Assembly (NCBI RefSeq): GCF_035046485.1
Contig: NC_085137.1
Span: 374,294,706 to 374,358,705 of the forward strand
Length of the DNA: 64,000 nucleotides
Origin: Aedes albopictus
Lineage: Eukaryota > Arthropoda > Insecta > Diptera > Culicidae
Reading direction: 5' to 3'
Shown: positions 22,690-33,386 of the stretch, in pieces
Position numbering within the stretch: the stretch's first letter is position 1
Layout of the letters: every line of letters starts with the position of its first letter
Position numbers and translations under genes: made by a program
The notes under the pieces: model-generated
Seen by the model: only the letters and a program-made list of their open reading frames with translations
What the model was told of the DNA's origin: nothing
Database searches by the model: none

Positions 22690-22695
22690 AATAAA
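22690..22695 (+). terminator. Polyadenylation signal of the 22051 gene
   Basis: AATAAA lies 61 nt after the stop codon. Confidence 0.6.
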
Positions 22696-22699
22696 TTTA

Positions 22700-24368
22700 T
22701 GGTTAAGCATACTTGTACCAAGTCTCATTATATTGAGCTCATCCGAAATTTCCATGTTCTCTAAATCCCAGTCTACATCCATATTAAAATTCAATTATTT
22801 TTTTTTCATTTTTTTTTATTCAAATCCAATTTATGCATAATCATAAACATCATGCCAAACTGTGGTAGATGAAAACTGAAAATTTTCTACGTAAACTAGG
22901 TGAACTTACTCGATAGTTTTGTTCTATCCGTCATGTTTTTTTTGAACCTATTGAACTAAAAGTTGGCGTTACATCTTTCCCAACCTAGCTGAATTATACG
23001 ATCAAGTTTCAAGCAATTCGACCGTCCAAAAAATTCCCAGAACGACGAGAACAAACCTGGCGATAATACGCAACGTCACTCTATATACCTATAAAAATTT
23101 CGATTGAATAAGTACTTTTTTCAAGCTACTAGAACCCAGTTGTCTGCAATTTATTCATTGAATATTAACATCCATTTTTTAATTAAACATAAAAGTATCA
23201 TCATAGGTAATTCAACATCAATCATTATTCCAACAGCAAAATAAATTTCATCATTGGCGCTTAAACGCACATCATGTTGTACGGTTGTACGCTATTCATT
23301 CATCTGATATGGCGCGAAAAGGTGTTTACCTACGGCATTTAGACCGCTACCTGACATGAGTCACGTATGCGTTCACTCCGTACGTTCTCGAAACATCTAG
23401 AACACTTCTATAACATTATAACACATAAACGCGGGATGTAAATATTGAGTGTGATACACGAGCTGTGATCTGTTCATTCTGTTCATTCAATCCACTCACG
23501 TGAAATCAAATAGAGTCATTCTTGTCAGTGTTGCCATTTTGTTTTTTCATGGCTATTGACGAAGTGTGGCATTGAAAATGAAATTTTCTTTTCTTTTCAT
23601 TTCATTTCTTCGAAAATCGATGGTGCTGTACAGCAACCATAGGAGATACAAGGTTGATAAGAAACTAAAGCGAAATGCCCATCATATAGTATATGTTAAG
23701 GTAAATTGAAAAGCTTCTAAACCTTTGCAACCTTTGTGGCTTTTGAGTAAACAGCCTTACGAAAACTAATGCCGATTTTCTTCTTAAACCTTCATTAAAA
23801 ATAGGAACTGGACTGGTGGAAAATGTGTAAACAAACAAACGTCAAATAAATTGCAGTAGAAACAAACCCAAGTCAAATTGGATTATTTGCTGCAGCTGAG
23901 ATCTGCAGTTTCATTACAGGTTGAAGGAAGTCTATAAATTATGCCACGCTTTAAGGGGGACAAGGGATAGTAGTGTGACGACCCATACACAACAAGCAGA
24001 TACATGATAAGCCTTTTTATTTGACGTCCTCAATCAGCTGAAGTTTCGGGTCTTTGACAGTTCTTCCATTGAGATGACGAGTCCGTGTTAGCAGCTGTTG
24101 TTCCACCTTTGTAAAGAAATGCATGCACGGACCTGTCACATATACAAAAAATGTGACATAGAGGGAAGGGATTGAAAATTGTCTATTTCTGCGTGACGCA
24201 ATCCTCGGGCGTACCCTTGGAACTGGATAAAAATAAAAACAGGATTAAAAATGTCTTGACAAGTATCATTGATTTCATGGATTCCCAAAACTGTCCTCGC
24301 ATCACTGGAAATGAATTAAAGGAATGAATATTATGTTCACTGGGTTCCATATAACCTAACACGCTAAG
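22700..24368. other. Intergenic; decayed MITE and one isolated HSE
   Basis: No supported gene. About 23936-24200 resembles the TTATGCCACGCTTT / TGCGTGACGCAAT MITE family of 15371-15625, with extra sequence inside. The isolated HSE at 23385-23402 is listed separately. Confidence 0.4.
23385..23402. promoter_or_regulatory. Isolated heat shock element
   Basis: TTC-GAA-ATC-GAA at exact 5-bp spacing (TTCTCGAAACATCTAGAA), with one mismatch. It lies 750 bp after the 22051 gene and 2.9 kb before 26286, with no gene start nearby. It may be a remnant of a lost sHsp promoter or a distal element. Confidence 0.5.
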
Positions 24369-24440
24369 AATAGGTTAGACGAACAGGTTCACCTAGCGTG
24401 AATGAGGATGAAGGATCTGTCACTTTTAGCATTTTTTATA

Positions 24441-24563
24441 GTGTGATTCAGGTAATTTGGACAGACCGTTACGCGTATATAATTTGGGCACTTCCATTTG
24501 ATTTTGCCGTAAATGTCCAAAATATATACGCGTAACGGTCTGTCCAAAATACCTGAATTCCCC
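24441..24563. mobile_element. Nested palindromic MITE, TA target
   Basis: GATTCAGGTAATTTGGACAG and GACCGTTACGCGTATAT pair with their complements at the right (TATATACGCGTAACGGTC). TA flanks at 24439-24440 and 24564-24565. Confidence 0.75.
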
Positions 24564-24590
24564 TATGAAGATCTACTTTTTCTCTTGCGG

Positions 24591-24848
24591 CGAAGACGGC
24601 TAATAACAAGACAGACAGCTCCCACCCTATCGCAGGCGACAAGGTTGAAACGCCCTCAACGATTCACAGGAACATTAAACATGATTGTGTACGTGTACAT
24701 GCAAATACGTACACGGAAGCTGTAGCATCTCACGCACACTTATTCATAATGTTGTTCCCGGGAGTCGTTTGCGGCGCTAGTGTGCTTGAAGTTCTCAGAG
24801 TATATGGAGCAACAGGGTAGATGTCTGTCTTGTTATTAGCCGTCTTCG
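24591..24848. mobile_element. Nested MITE, 7-bp target duplication
   Basis: CGAAGACGGCTAATAACAAG ... CTTGTTATTAGCCGTCTTCG inverted ends, with CTTGCGG duplicated at 24584-24590 and 24849-24855. Joining the flanks restores the CTCTTRCGGTCAATTCATCC sequence seen uninterrupted in the 58566-58689 copy. Confidence 0.8.
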
Positions 24849-25210
24849 CTTGCGGTCAATTCATCCGCATCCATCCCATCCAGATCCCCTAGCCTATTTT
24901 TTTTAAGTAAAACAGTCATAGATTACAACAAAATTAAAAAATCCTCTACACAACTGGACGACATTTAAAACTAGTTTTCGCAAGCCAAAGTATCAAAAAT
25001 AAACAGCGTATTTTACAGAAACTTTCGTTTTTCGCGGAAAGGCAGCAAAGGTTATGATGATGCTAAATACAAAAATAAATAAATCACGTATGCTGGCACA
25101 AATTTCCCAAATGGAGGAGAATGTGCCTCTGGAGCCGACCTACTGATACCTGATGCAGCAGCAGAGAATATTTTGAAAAGTTACATCGTACAATAGAAAA
25201 TTTCAACACC

Positions 25211-25480
<270 letters not shown>

Positions 25481-25979
25481 AAATATTAGTAGTATGATTT
25501 ATTTATTCCAAAAAATGTCTAGTTACGACGTCCGGTAAAGCTTTTGCGACGTCTGGTAAAGCTGACGCTAGCGATTGTTGTTCTTTAGAATGATCAATGA
25601 AGTAACAATTTATTACCATCTTGTGATGTTTACTGCTTAAAATCTGAAAAAAATCACATTTAATGTGAAACAATGTTTTATGTCATGTAGGTAGAGCCAA
25701 CAATACAAATAAGTTGATCCGTTTTAGCGTGTGCGCTCTCTCAGATGTAAGTAAAACGCTGGAGAAAAATGAATTCGCAATTCTCACCCTTTGCGCGCGG
25801 AAATTTCAAACAAACAATTAAGTAACTCTTCGTGGTACACGTTTATGTATCATGTCAGTGTATGAAATAAAATAAATATGACAATTGCAATAATGCATTA
25901 AAAAAAACTTAAATGATAGATCTGGAAACTTCTCGAAGTTAATGCGTAATTTAATAAGTATACACCTAGGTTCACTCAC

Positions 25980-26160
25980 GAAAGTGCTGGAAAACCGTGC
26001 GCACTCGAAAATGAACAGCAATGAACTTTCTGTTGCTATTCATTTCTAAAAGTTCATGATTTTTCTAGCATATTCGTGAGTGTACGCGCTGGTGTTTGTG
26101 TAGCCCCAGAAGATTCGTGCGAACATATAAAAGGAGAGAGGGTTCATGCTCCGGTTCAGT
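25980..26160 (+). promoter_or_regulatory. Heat shock promoter of the 26286 gene
   Basis: At 26053-26075 an HSE array TTC-GAT-TTC-GCA-TTC has exact 5-bp spacing and is the reverse complement of the array upstream of the 20087 gene, apart from spacer changes. Weaker GAA/TTC units lie at 25980-25992 and 26023-26030. The TATA box TATAAAAG lies at 26126-26133 and the initiator TCAGT at 26156-26160, giving a 5' UTR of about 130 nt. Confidence 0.82.
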
Positions 26161-26285
26161 TCATACAGAAACACGCATTCGATCAAGTGATAAAAGCAGA
26201 AAAAAGTAAAAGTTCAGTGAAAATTCAAAAGTGGTGCACAAGCAGATTCAGTGAAAAAGTGTGATCAGTCAGTGCTCAGAAGAAA

Positions 26286-26879
26286 ATGTCGCTCATACCG
26301 ATCATTTTCCGCGACTGGTGGGATGACTGCTGGGACACACCGCTGCGTACATCCCAGCTGTTGGACCAGCACTTTGGCAGTGGAATCAGCGGTGACGATT
26401 TGCTGACGGCGCTCACCTCGGCGGCAGCTGCCCAGTCTGCCCTGCAGAACCAGAGACGTTCACGCTACAACAGACCGTGGCGCAACACAAGCGTTGGCAC
26501 TCGTCAGGATTCCGGATCAACGGTCAACGTTACGGATGACAAATTCCAAATCAACCTGGACGTTCAGCAGTTCGCACCGGAGGAGATCTCGGTCAAGGCA
26601 ACGGACAACAGCGTCATCGTCGAGGGCAAGCATGAGGAGAAGCAGGACGAGCACGGCTACGTTTCGAGACACTTCGTTCGCCGCTACATGCTCCCGGCTG
26701 GACACGATGCTAACCAGGTTGTGTCGTCGCTCTCGTCGGATGGCATTTTGACAGTGACCGCTCCGAAGAAGGCCTTGCCAGAGGCAGAGGGGCCGAAGGC
26801 CATTCCGATCGTCCAGACTGGACAACCAGCGAAGCAGCTGAAGGATGCCGAGAAGAAGGCCGTTGAACAGGGTAAATAA
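26286..26879 (+). CDS. Small heat shock protein, l(2)efl-like (MSLIP type)
   Basis: A 197-residue intronless sHsp holdase. N-terminal MSLIPIIFRDWWDDCWD and DQHFGSGISGDD; an Ala-rich stretch at about 41-50; YNRPWRN near 61-67; alpha-crystallin domain about 84-161 with VEGKHEEKQDEHGY, HFVRRYMLPAG and SSDGILTVTAP; R132 equals alphaB-crystallin Arg120; IPI at 173-175; tail KDAEKKAVEQGK. It is nearest to 20087-20674: both share EKQDEHGY and LPAGHDANQV, whereas 41632 and 59057 have EKKDEHGF and LPEGHDANQI. It stands alone in tandem after 22051 rather than in a head-to-head pair. The ATG is fixed by paralogue alignment. GC content is high compared with its surroundings, as for the other sHsp coding regions. 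Confidence 0.96.
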   Translation: MSLIPIIFRDWWDDCWDTPLRTSQLLDQHFGSGISGDDLLTALTSAAAAQSALQNQRRSRYNRPWRNTSVGTRQDSGSTVNVTDDKFQINLDVQQFAPEEISVKATDNSVIVEGKHEEKQDEHGYVSRHFVRRYMLPAGHDANQVVSSLSSDGILTVTAPKKALPEAEGPKAIPIVQTGQPAKQLKDAEKKAVEQGK

Positions 26880-27082
26880 GCCCTTTCTAGTGTCGAAGCT
26901 GTCCGGCAACATTTCTACCTCAGCTTAAAGTCAACATATTTTTCGTTTCGTTCTTTTATGTTCTAAGATATATTTGAATTAAGTTTTGGAACTGAACTTC
27001 TTGAATTCCTGAGTTATGTAGTTATTATTTTTCCTAAGTGTTTAAGTAATACTTTGTGCTGTTAAGATGTTAATGATAAGCA

Positions 27083-27088
27083 AATAAA
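27083..27088 (+). terminator. Polyadenylation signal of the 26286 gene
   Basis: AATAAA about 204 nt after the stop codon. Confidence 0.6.
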
Positions 27089-27379
27089 GCATAAATTCAG
27101 CTTTAAAATTAAATCAGAGGTTTTATTGGATTCCTGAATGTCCTGAATGTGTGGCTCTGGTTCACACAATGTTCGTCTTGAGGGAATTTCTGGTGGTTTA
27201 CATGTGCTATACGATAGAAGGTGCCTATAAAACATCTGTTCGTACGTTATGTGGAAATGTAAATAGTGTACGAAATCAAATTGAGCCACGACAAACAGTC
27301 TATAACTTTAGATTGCATGCATCAAAGTACTACTGACTACCGACACTATTTTCTTCCGGGATTTCATTCATGGGACTTT

Positions 27380-27740
27380 TAGAGATTCTTGTTTAGCTTC
27401 AAGCAAGGGTTCCTGTCATGATTTTTCTATGCATTCCATGAGGTATTCTCTACGGGAAGCCTTTAGAAAATCCTGAAATGATTCTTTGAGGTATTCCAAT
27501 CGGCATTGATTCGAGGATTCCTGCTGGTACATAATCCCATTCATGAATTTCTCCTGGTATACTTTCAAATACTTCTGTCGCTATATATTAAGAGAATCCT
27601 AGAGGAATACTTTTAGGTAAACTTTCCGGCATTCCTGATGGTATTCATTGAAAGATTCTAGCCAAGATTTTTTTAGGGATCCCTTTTGGGATTCCTCCCG
27701 GGATTTCTCCAAATTCTCGGGATTTCTTCTATGATTCTTC
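27380..27740. repeat. Minisatellite, GGGATTCCTCC type
   Basis: Short member of the dispersed GGAATTCCTCC family, ending at the LINE tail at 27742. Confidence 0.5.
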
Positions 27741-27741
27741 C

Positions 27742-27783
27742 GACACGAATGCACCCTTCTGGTGTGAAGTGTCGTTAATAAAT
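27742..27783 (+). mobile_element. 3' tail of the retroposon family seen at 52111-52164
   Basis: GACACGAATGCACCCTT, then TGGTGTGAAGTGTCGTTAAT and AATAAA, closely match the 3' end at 52111-52150. Only the last 42 bp are recognisable. Confidence 0.6.
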
Positions 27784-27788
27784 AATCA

Positions 27789-30305
27789 TCATATATATAA
27801 AATCCCAGAGTTGTCTGTCCTTCCGTCACGCTTTGAAATGTTTCATTGAAATGTTTCACCATAGTTGTAACACTTCAGAAATAATAAGAAGATATTTTTG
27901 GAATCATCTGGAACATCAATATTCTGAAAATTCCAAGAACTTCCTGGAAGTTACTGATAGCTCCAGAAGGAAAGAAGAAGGTTCTGGAATTTTCCGGAGT
28001 ATTGAATTTCTTAAATATTCGAGACCTTCTAGAAGTTTCTAGACGCTCCAGAAAGAAGATACAATATTATGAAACATCTTCTTCTTCTTTTAGGCATAAC
28101 GTCCCATTTGAACAAAGCATGCTTTTCAGCTTCTAATTTTGTGGAAATTATTGAAAGTTTCAGAAAAAAAAGAACGTTCTGGAATGTTCTGAATTATTAA
28201 ACTACTTTAATTTTCGAGAACTTTCAGGTAGTCTGTGGAAGTTCTCTCACCCTGAGAAGCAGACATGTCCAACCAAACACTGCACTGCACGATGAGTCGA
28301 TGCTCAAACACACCACCGTGGGTGCCAAGCCACCACCTAGCTCTCCGTGTTTCAGAACGAACACGCACCGTGTCTGGCTCAACACCGGTGTCGGTGGCGG
28401 TGCTCAGGCACTGGGCACGGTGTTTGACGCTTCGGGTAACACGGAGCCCGAGTGTTTCCGATTATGCAAAACACTCGTGCGAGTTCAAGCGCTCGGTGCC
28501 GTTCATTCTCTAGCACCAGTTGCAAATGCTTGGTCGACGACGAGAGTGAAGTACTTGGCGGCTCCTTTTGTGTCTTTCTCGTCCCTTCTGACTCAGCGCC
28601 TCTGATGCAGCCAAGCTACCACGCACTGTGGCCGAGTTCACTGCTTTGGTGTTTCATACAATCGGAAACACTCGGCCTCCGTGCCCAACCAAAACTGAAA
28701 CACGGAGCCGAAACTGAGGCTCGAGTTATTACACCGACACGAGTGTTTCGCCAGTCGCACTGCGTGTTCATCAGTAGAAGCTGAACGAAGGTGGTGATAT
28801 GAACACACACGGTGGTGTGTTTACGGGCAAACACGCCAACGGTGCGGCACGGTTCGGTGTTTTGCCCATGTCTGCTGAGAAGCGTCTAGAAGTTTCTTAC
28901 TATTTCAGGGATTAGACCCCTGTAACTGTTAAAGGTGTGTACTTGGAAGTATACTTTCTGGCGTTTTTCATTTATGAATACATGATAGTATACCTTCTGG
29001 CGCTTCTGGTGAGTCCATTGCTGAGTGAAATGTTTCGCATAATTACAATGGCTTCTGAGGAAACTTCTGGAAATTGTTATTCCAGAATGCACAAGGATCT
29101 CCTTGAGGGATGAACATTTTCTAAATCTAAATTAAGGAGATCAGAAACGGCATATGAATCCAGGTGTTGTCTTTCTGTCCTCCTGTCACACTTAGCAAAG
29201 TTTGACTGAAATATTTCACGTATTTCGGTGAGGCCAGCATGATATGATCCGAGTGTTCCGAGTGAAGTCGAAGAATTGAATTCGAAGAAACTCCTTTTCT
29301 ACCAGAACGATAATGTAATTCGAGAGGCTTCTGTTTCAAATATGAAGACATTTTTCTAACTTTCCTGGGCAAAGAGGAAGACGCAGAAGAGAAGAACAAT
29401 ATTTTAAAACATTGCATATGACCCGGAGGGATGAAAATACTATTTATACAAATGTTCAAGAGTTTTCCAAACATAATGAGCCAAGGGCTGAAAGTCTCTT
29501 TGATATAGCTAAATCAATCAATCAAACAAAATGAAAATTCTCGGCTTGGTATACAAAAAAAAACTTCACCAAGAAGAAAAATAAGTTTCTAGAACATCCT
29601 AGAATATTCTATGAAGGAATCAATATGCTTTTTTCATTATTGGAAAAAAATTTCCGGAACTAAAACAAGGAAATGAATATATTCTAGAACATATTTCGAA
29701 GGAAAGAGAAGCGTATTTCAAAACTTTCCATAATAAATTAAATGTTCGTAAACGTTTTGTTTCGAATTAAAAGAAATTGCTGAAACTTTCCTGGGCGAAG
29801 AAGTTGGAGAAAAGGAACGAGAAAAATATAAAGATACGCATGTTTTCGGAATATTCTAGAACATTCTCTGATGCAGGAAATACTAAAAATGTTCGTTCGT
29901 GAATTTCCGATAAATAATGGAATGTTTAGAAGCTTTCTGTTTCTAATTCTAAACAATTAGGAACATTACTGTGAGAATCAAGAGATGAAATCGAAGATTC
30001 ATGAACATTCTCGAACATTCATCGTAGCAATCAAACGAATAACATACATGTTCAAGTATTTTTTTTACAAATAATGGCATATTTAAAAACTTTCTGTTTA
30101 GAATTCGGAGAAGTTTTTGAGCCTTACATTGCAAAAGAGATTAAGAAGAAGGAAATTTAAGAAATTTAAATTTAAATTTAAGAGGAATAAACATGGTTTC
30201 TGAATATAGTTGTAGAAAAGCAAAAAAATGCATACCAACATTTTCAAGCCATCGTCATAATTCTCGGGATTGTGAAAACGTGGCTAGCCACGTCGGGTCA
30301 GCTAG
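27789..30305 (+). mobile_element. Helitron 1 (plus strand)
   Basis: The 5' end TCATATATATAAAATCCCAG is preceded by A. The 3' end is ACGTGGCTAGCCACGT (palindrome), then CGGGTCAGCTAG at 30305. The first 80 bp match the 5' parts of copies A-C (GTCTGTCCTTCCGTCACGCT, TTTGAAATGTTTCA). It has no RepHel frame and carries a hAT-like MITE (28260-28874). The body is full of TTCTGGAA / TTCTAGAA motifs. Confidence 0.7.
28260..28874. mobile_element. GC-rich hAT-like MITE, 8-bp target duplication
   Basis: CTGAGAAG is duplicated at 28252-28259 and 28875-28882. The inverted ends are CAGACATG ... CATGTCTG, with similar subterminal ACCAAACAC / GTGTTTTGCCC. The interior is clearly GC-richer than the surrounding Helitron and dotted with CGGTGTTTG/CAAACACC motifs. 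Open frames of up to 110 codons overlap on both strands, without recognisable domains, and are attributed to composition. Confidence 0.8.
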
Positions 30306-31792
30306 TCATATATATAAAATCCCAGCGTTGTCTGTCTGTCTGTCCATAACGCTTTGAACTGTTTCGTTGAAATGTTTCACCATAGTTCTATCAAATTTCT
30401 AAAAGGTACGAGAACATTCTGGATGTTTTTTGACTTTCCATAAATAATAAGAAGAACCTTCTGGAATGTTCTGGTTCATCAATATTCTGAAAATTCTAAG
30501 AACTTTCTGTCCCAGAAAATAAATAACGTTCTGGAATGCTCTAAAATAAGGAACTTCTTAAATTTTCGAGAATCCCCTTGAAGTTTCTGAATGCTTCAAA
30601 AAGAAGAAGAAGAACATTCTGTAGCATTATGGAACATCTTTTTTTTTGGCGTAACATCGCAACTGGGACAAAGCCTGCTTCTCAGCTTAGTGTCTATGAG
30701 ATCAGTTATTAACTGAGAACTTCGTCTTCTAATAACCACTTCTAAGTTTTTAAACGTTTTAGAAAAGAACCTTCTAGAATGTTCTAGAGCATGAAACTTT
30801 ATTATATTGGGAAAAGGTTATGGACGTTAGGGAACGAGCAAGGAAGCAAAAAAGAACCTTCTAGAGTGTTCTGGAACATAAAAATTCATAAAATTTCCAG
30901 AAACCTGAAAGATTCTGAACGTTACAAAAGTAAAACAATCATCTGAGATATTTTGGATTATCACACTTCCTCAAATATTGAAAACTTTATGTGCGTTACT
31001 GAACGTTTCAGAGAAAGGAGAATGGAATGTTCTGTACACTTTTCATTCTTAATTTCAAGAAGTTTCTGGAAGTTAATGAGAAGTCCAAGAAAGAAGTAAA
31101 GGGCCATCTAAAATGTTCTGGAACACCAAAATTCATTAAATTTCGAGACCTTTCTAGAGATTACTGAATGTTTCAGAAAGAAGAATAATAATCTACGAAC
31201 ATGTTTTAGATAATCAAAATTCTTAGACCTTTCGAGAAGTTACTGGACAAAAACAAGATAAAGACCTTCTGCAAACTTTTTTAAATTTACGAAAAGTGTC
31301 TGAAAGTTTGTGAACGTTCCAGAAAGAATGAAAAATACCCTTTAAGAAGGTTCTGGAACAACCAAATTCATAAAATGTTTGAGAAATTTCTGGAAGCTAC
31401 TGAGCATTCCCCATTTAAACAGAAAAAATCTCTAGAATATTCTGGAACATTAAACTTCCCAGGTACTTTCCAGAAGTTACTGAATGTTTCAGAAAGAATA
31501 AGAAAACTAACCTTCTGGAATTTTCTGGAACAAATTTTGCAATGTCGATTATGTTCGGGGAGTTTGTTAACGTTCAAGAAAAAAAATGTCAAATGGACCT
31601 TCTGAAAAGTTCTGGAAAATCAGAATTCATTAAATTTTGAGAACTTTCTGGAGATTACTAAACGTTCAAGAGAGAAGCATTCTGGAGAGAGATTCTGGAA
31701 TGTTCTCGAAAACAGTTTCATTGAAGAAGTGTAACTGGAATTTAAAAACATTTTTTTCTAGCTAACGTGGCTAGTGACGTCGGGTCAGCTAG
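30306..31792 (+). mobile_element. Helitron 2 (plus strand), abutting Helitron 1
   Basis: TCATATATATAAAATCCCAG begins at the base after the CTAG of Helitron 1. The 3' end is AACGTGGCTAGTGACGTCGG and GTCAGCTAG (31792), followed by T; its hairpin has lost one arm match. The body is related to that of Helitron 1 (TTCTGGAACATTC-like runs). No helicase frame. Confidence 0.7.
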
Positions 31793-32580
31793 TTTCTGTA
31801 ATAAAATCTGAATTTCTGAAGGAATCGCTGAAAAAAATCGGGATGTACCTCGGAGGAACCCATGGAGAATTTCTTGCTACAATGTTTTGAAGAACTACTG
31901 CGTTTGTTTATCCTGGCTTTGCTCACTTGCAAAAAGAGTGGCAGCCATACTGGTGTTATCTGATATTTTGCCTTAGAAGACAGCGAACGTCCTGGATTAC
32001 AATTGAAACCAGTAAAATTGAGCTACCTAATTGATGATTTCATATGTTTGCATCATTTTTTCTCGAGTAAATGTTGCGCCAAATTTTCTATACTGATTCT
32101 GTGTAGATAATAAATTAAGTATTTGTATTTTTTGATAAGTTGTGCAAACTTCGATATATTGCATTTTATCGTATCTTTGAGATATTTCAGCACGATACGG
32201 ATACAATTTTTGGGAATGATTTCAGAGCACTGCTGTGTTAGGACTTAAGTGGTATAAGTAAGGTAAGTGTGTGGTTACCATCATCGTGATAATAGTGTGA
32301 ACAAATGTAAATTAATTAATTTATCTTACAATCTAATGAAGGGTTTTATAATGTTAGTAGTTTTCCATCTAAATATAAAAAATATAAGAACTATCGTTTC
32401 TCTCTATTTTCGATAATAAATTGCTTACACCATCATTGGCACACTGTTCCTAAAATCGAGATAAAATTTTTTTTGGTTCCTAATGTTGCGGTATGGAAAA
32501 CATTTTTCTTAATAGCTTTTGAACAAAACATAAACACACAAGTGGTGCAGTCTCATAAGTTTAAGCATAATACACATGTA
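31793..32580. other. Intergenic, nothing recognised
   Basis: AT-rich DNA without supported coding or structured repeats. Confidence 0.4.
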
Positions 32581-32891
32581 CACACTAAGATTCAGATGTT
32601 CCAGCTCAGTAAATTTTTCACTGAGTTCAGTATTTTTTTTCGCCTTTTTACTGAATTTTCAACAGCAGATTTATCTCGGTACACTCGGTAATCGTATTTA
32701 CCGTTCAAATGTAACGGTATCAGTAGCATCAGTACCGTGCATCAGTGGCTTTTGACAGTTTATTGGCTGAGGTCGGTAACTTATTTACAGAATATCCGCA
32801 AAATAAACAACCGAGTGTACCGAGTTAAATGAAATCTGCTGTTGAAAACTCAGTTAAAAGGTGGGAAAAATACCGAGCTAATCTTAGTGTG
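32581..32891. mobile_element. MITE, TA target, CACACTAAGATT termini
   Basis: CACACTAAGATT ... AATCTTAGTGTG inverted ends flanked by TA (32579-32580 and 32892-32893). Internal complementary blocks such as ACTCGGTAATCGTATTTACC occur. The right TA is also the left TA of the next MITE. Confidence 0.75.
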
Positions 32892-32893
32892 TA

Positions 32894-33108
32894 GGGTATC
32901 GCGCCACTTGGGCGGTGGCTTCTATATTCGTCTGTTTCCCACTATAACTCAGTCAATTTTGAACCAATTAACTTGAAATGTTGTACACGGGTAGATAATA
33001 TACCTATCTCACCACATTCCAAAAGTTGTGTCAATTGGTTCAAATTTGACTGAGTTATAGTGGAAAACAGACGAATATAGAAGCCACCGCCCAAGTGGCG
33101 CGATTCCC
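32894..33108. mobile_element. MITE, TA target, nearly perfect palindrome
   Basis: GGGTATCGCGCCACTTGGGC ... GCCCAAGTGGCGCGATTCCC, flanked by TA (32892-32893 and 33109-33110). The arms of about 100 bp are almost fully complementary, with a short loop near 32995-33010. Confidence 0.85.
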
Positions 33109-33273
33109 TACATAAAAATGCCTTTTGGTAACATTTCAGTCGAAAAAGTGCTCAATTGCCATTACGCAATATTAGGTACTACCACAACGAAGGGAACGTT
33201 TACCTCAGTGGTATGTTAGAAGTGTGATATTGAATAACATGAAGTACATATTAGGATACAAAAAAATCAATTG

Positions 33274-33279
33274 TTTATT
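33274..33279 (-). terminator. Possible polyadenylation signal of the 33387 gene
   Basis: Minus-strand AATAAA about 110 nt after the stop codon. Confidence 0.45.
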
Positions 33280-33386
33280 TTCAGTCTATGAATAAATAAA
33301 TAATTTGTACATTGTAAATAGCTACCAGTGAAATATTCCTACCTAGACTAGAAATATTGGTTAGGCTAAATGCAATATTAACTTAT

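Larger units (their letters stand above)
24369..24898. mobile_element. TAGGCTAGAGGAACTGG-family MITE with two nested insertions
   Basis: The left end AATAGGTTAGACGAACAGGT and GTTCACCTAGCGTGAATGAG, and the right end TCAATTCATCCGC ... CCCCTAGCCTATT, match MITEs at 40711-40849 and 58566-58689. Removing the two internal insertions (24441-24563 and 24591-24848) with one copy of each target duplication gives a simple copy of the size of the other two. Confidence 0.7.

Noticed and set aside
26517..26912. 130-codon antisense frames over the sHsp genes (also at 41863-42255, 20144-20443 and 59288-59587)
   Set aside because: They recur only because the sense genes are similar and GC-rich; no recognisable domain, and they overlap the alpha-crystallin domain in antisense.
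28265..28834. Overlapping frames of 72-110 codons on both strands
   Set aside because: All are inside the GC-rich MITE, overlap each other, and show no domain.
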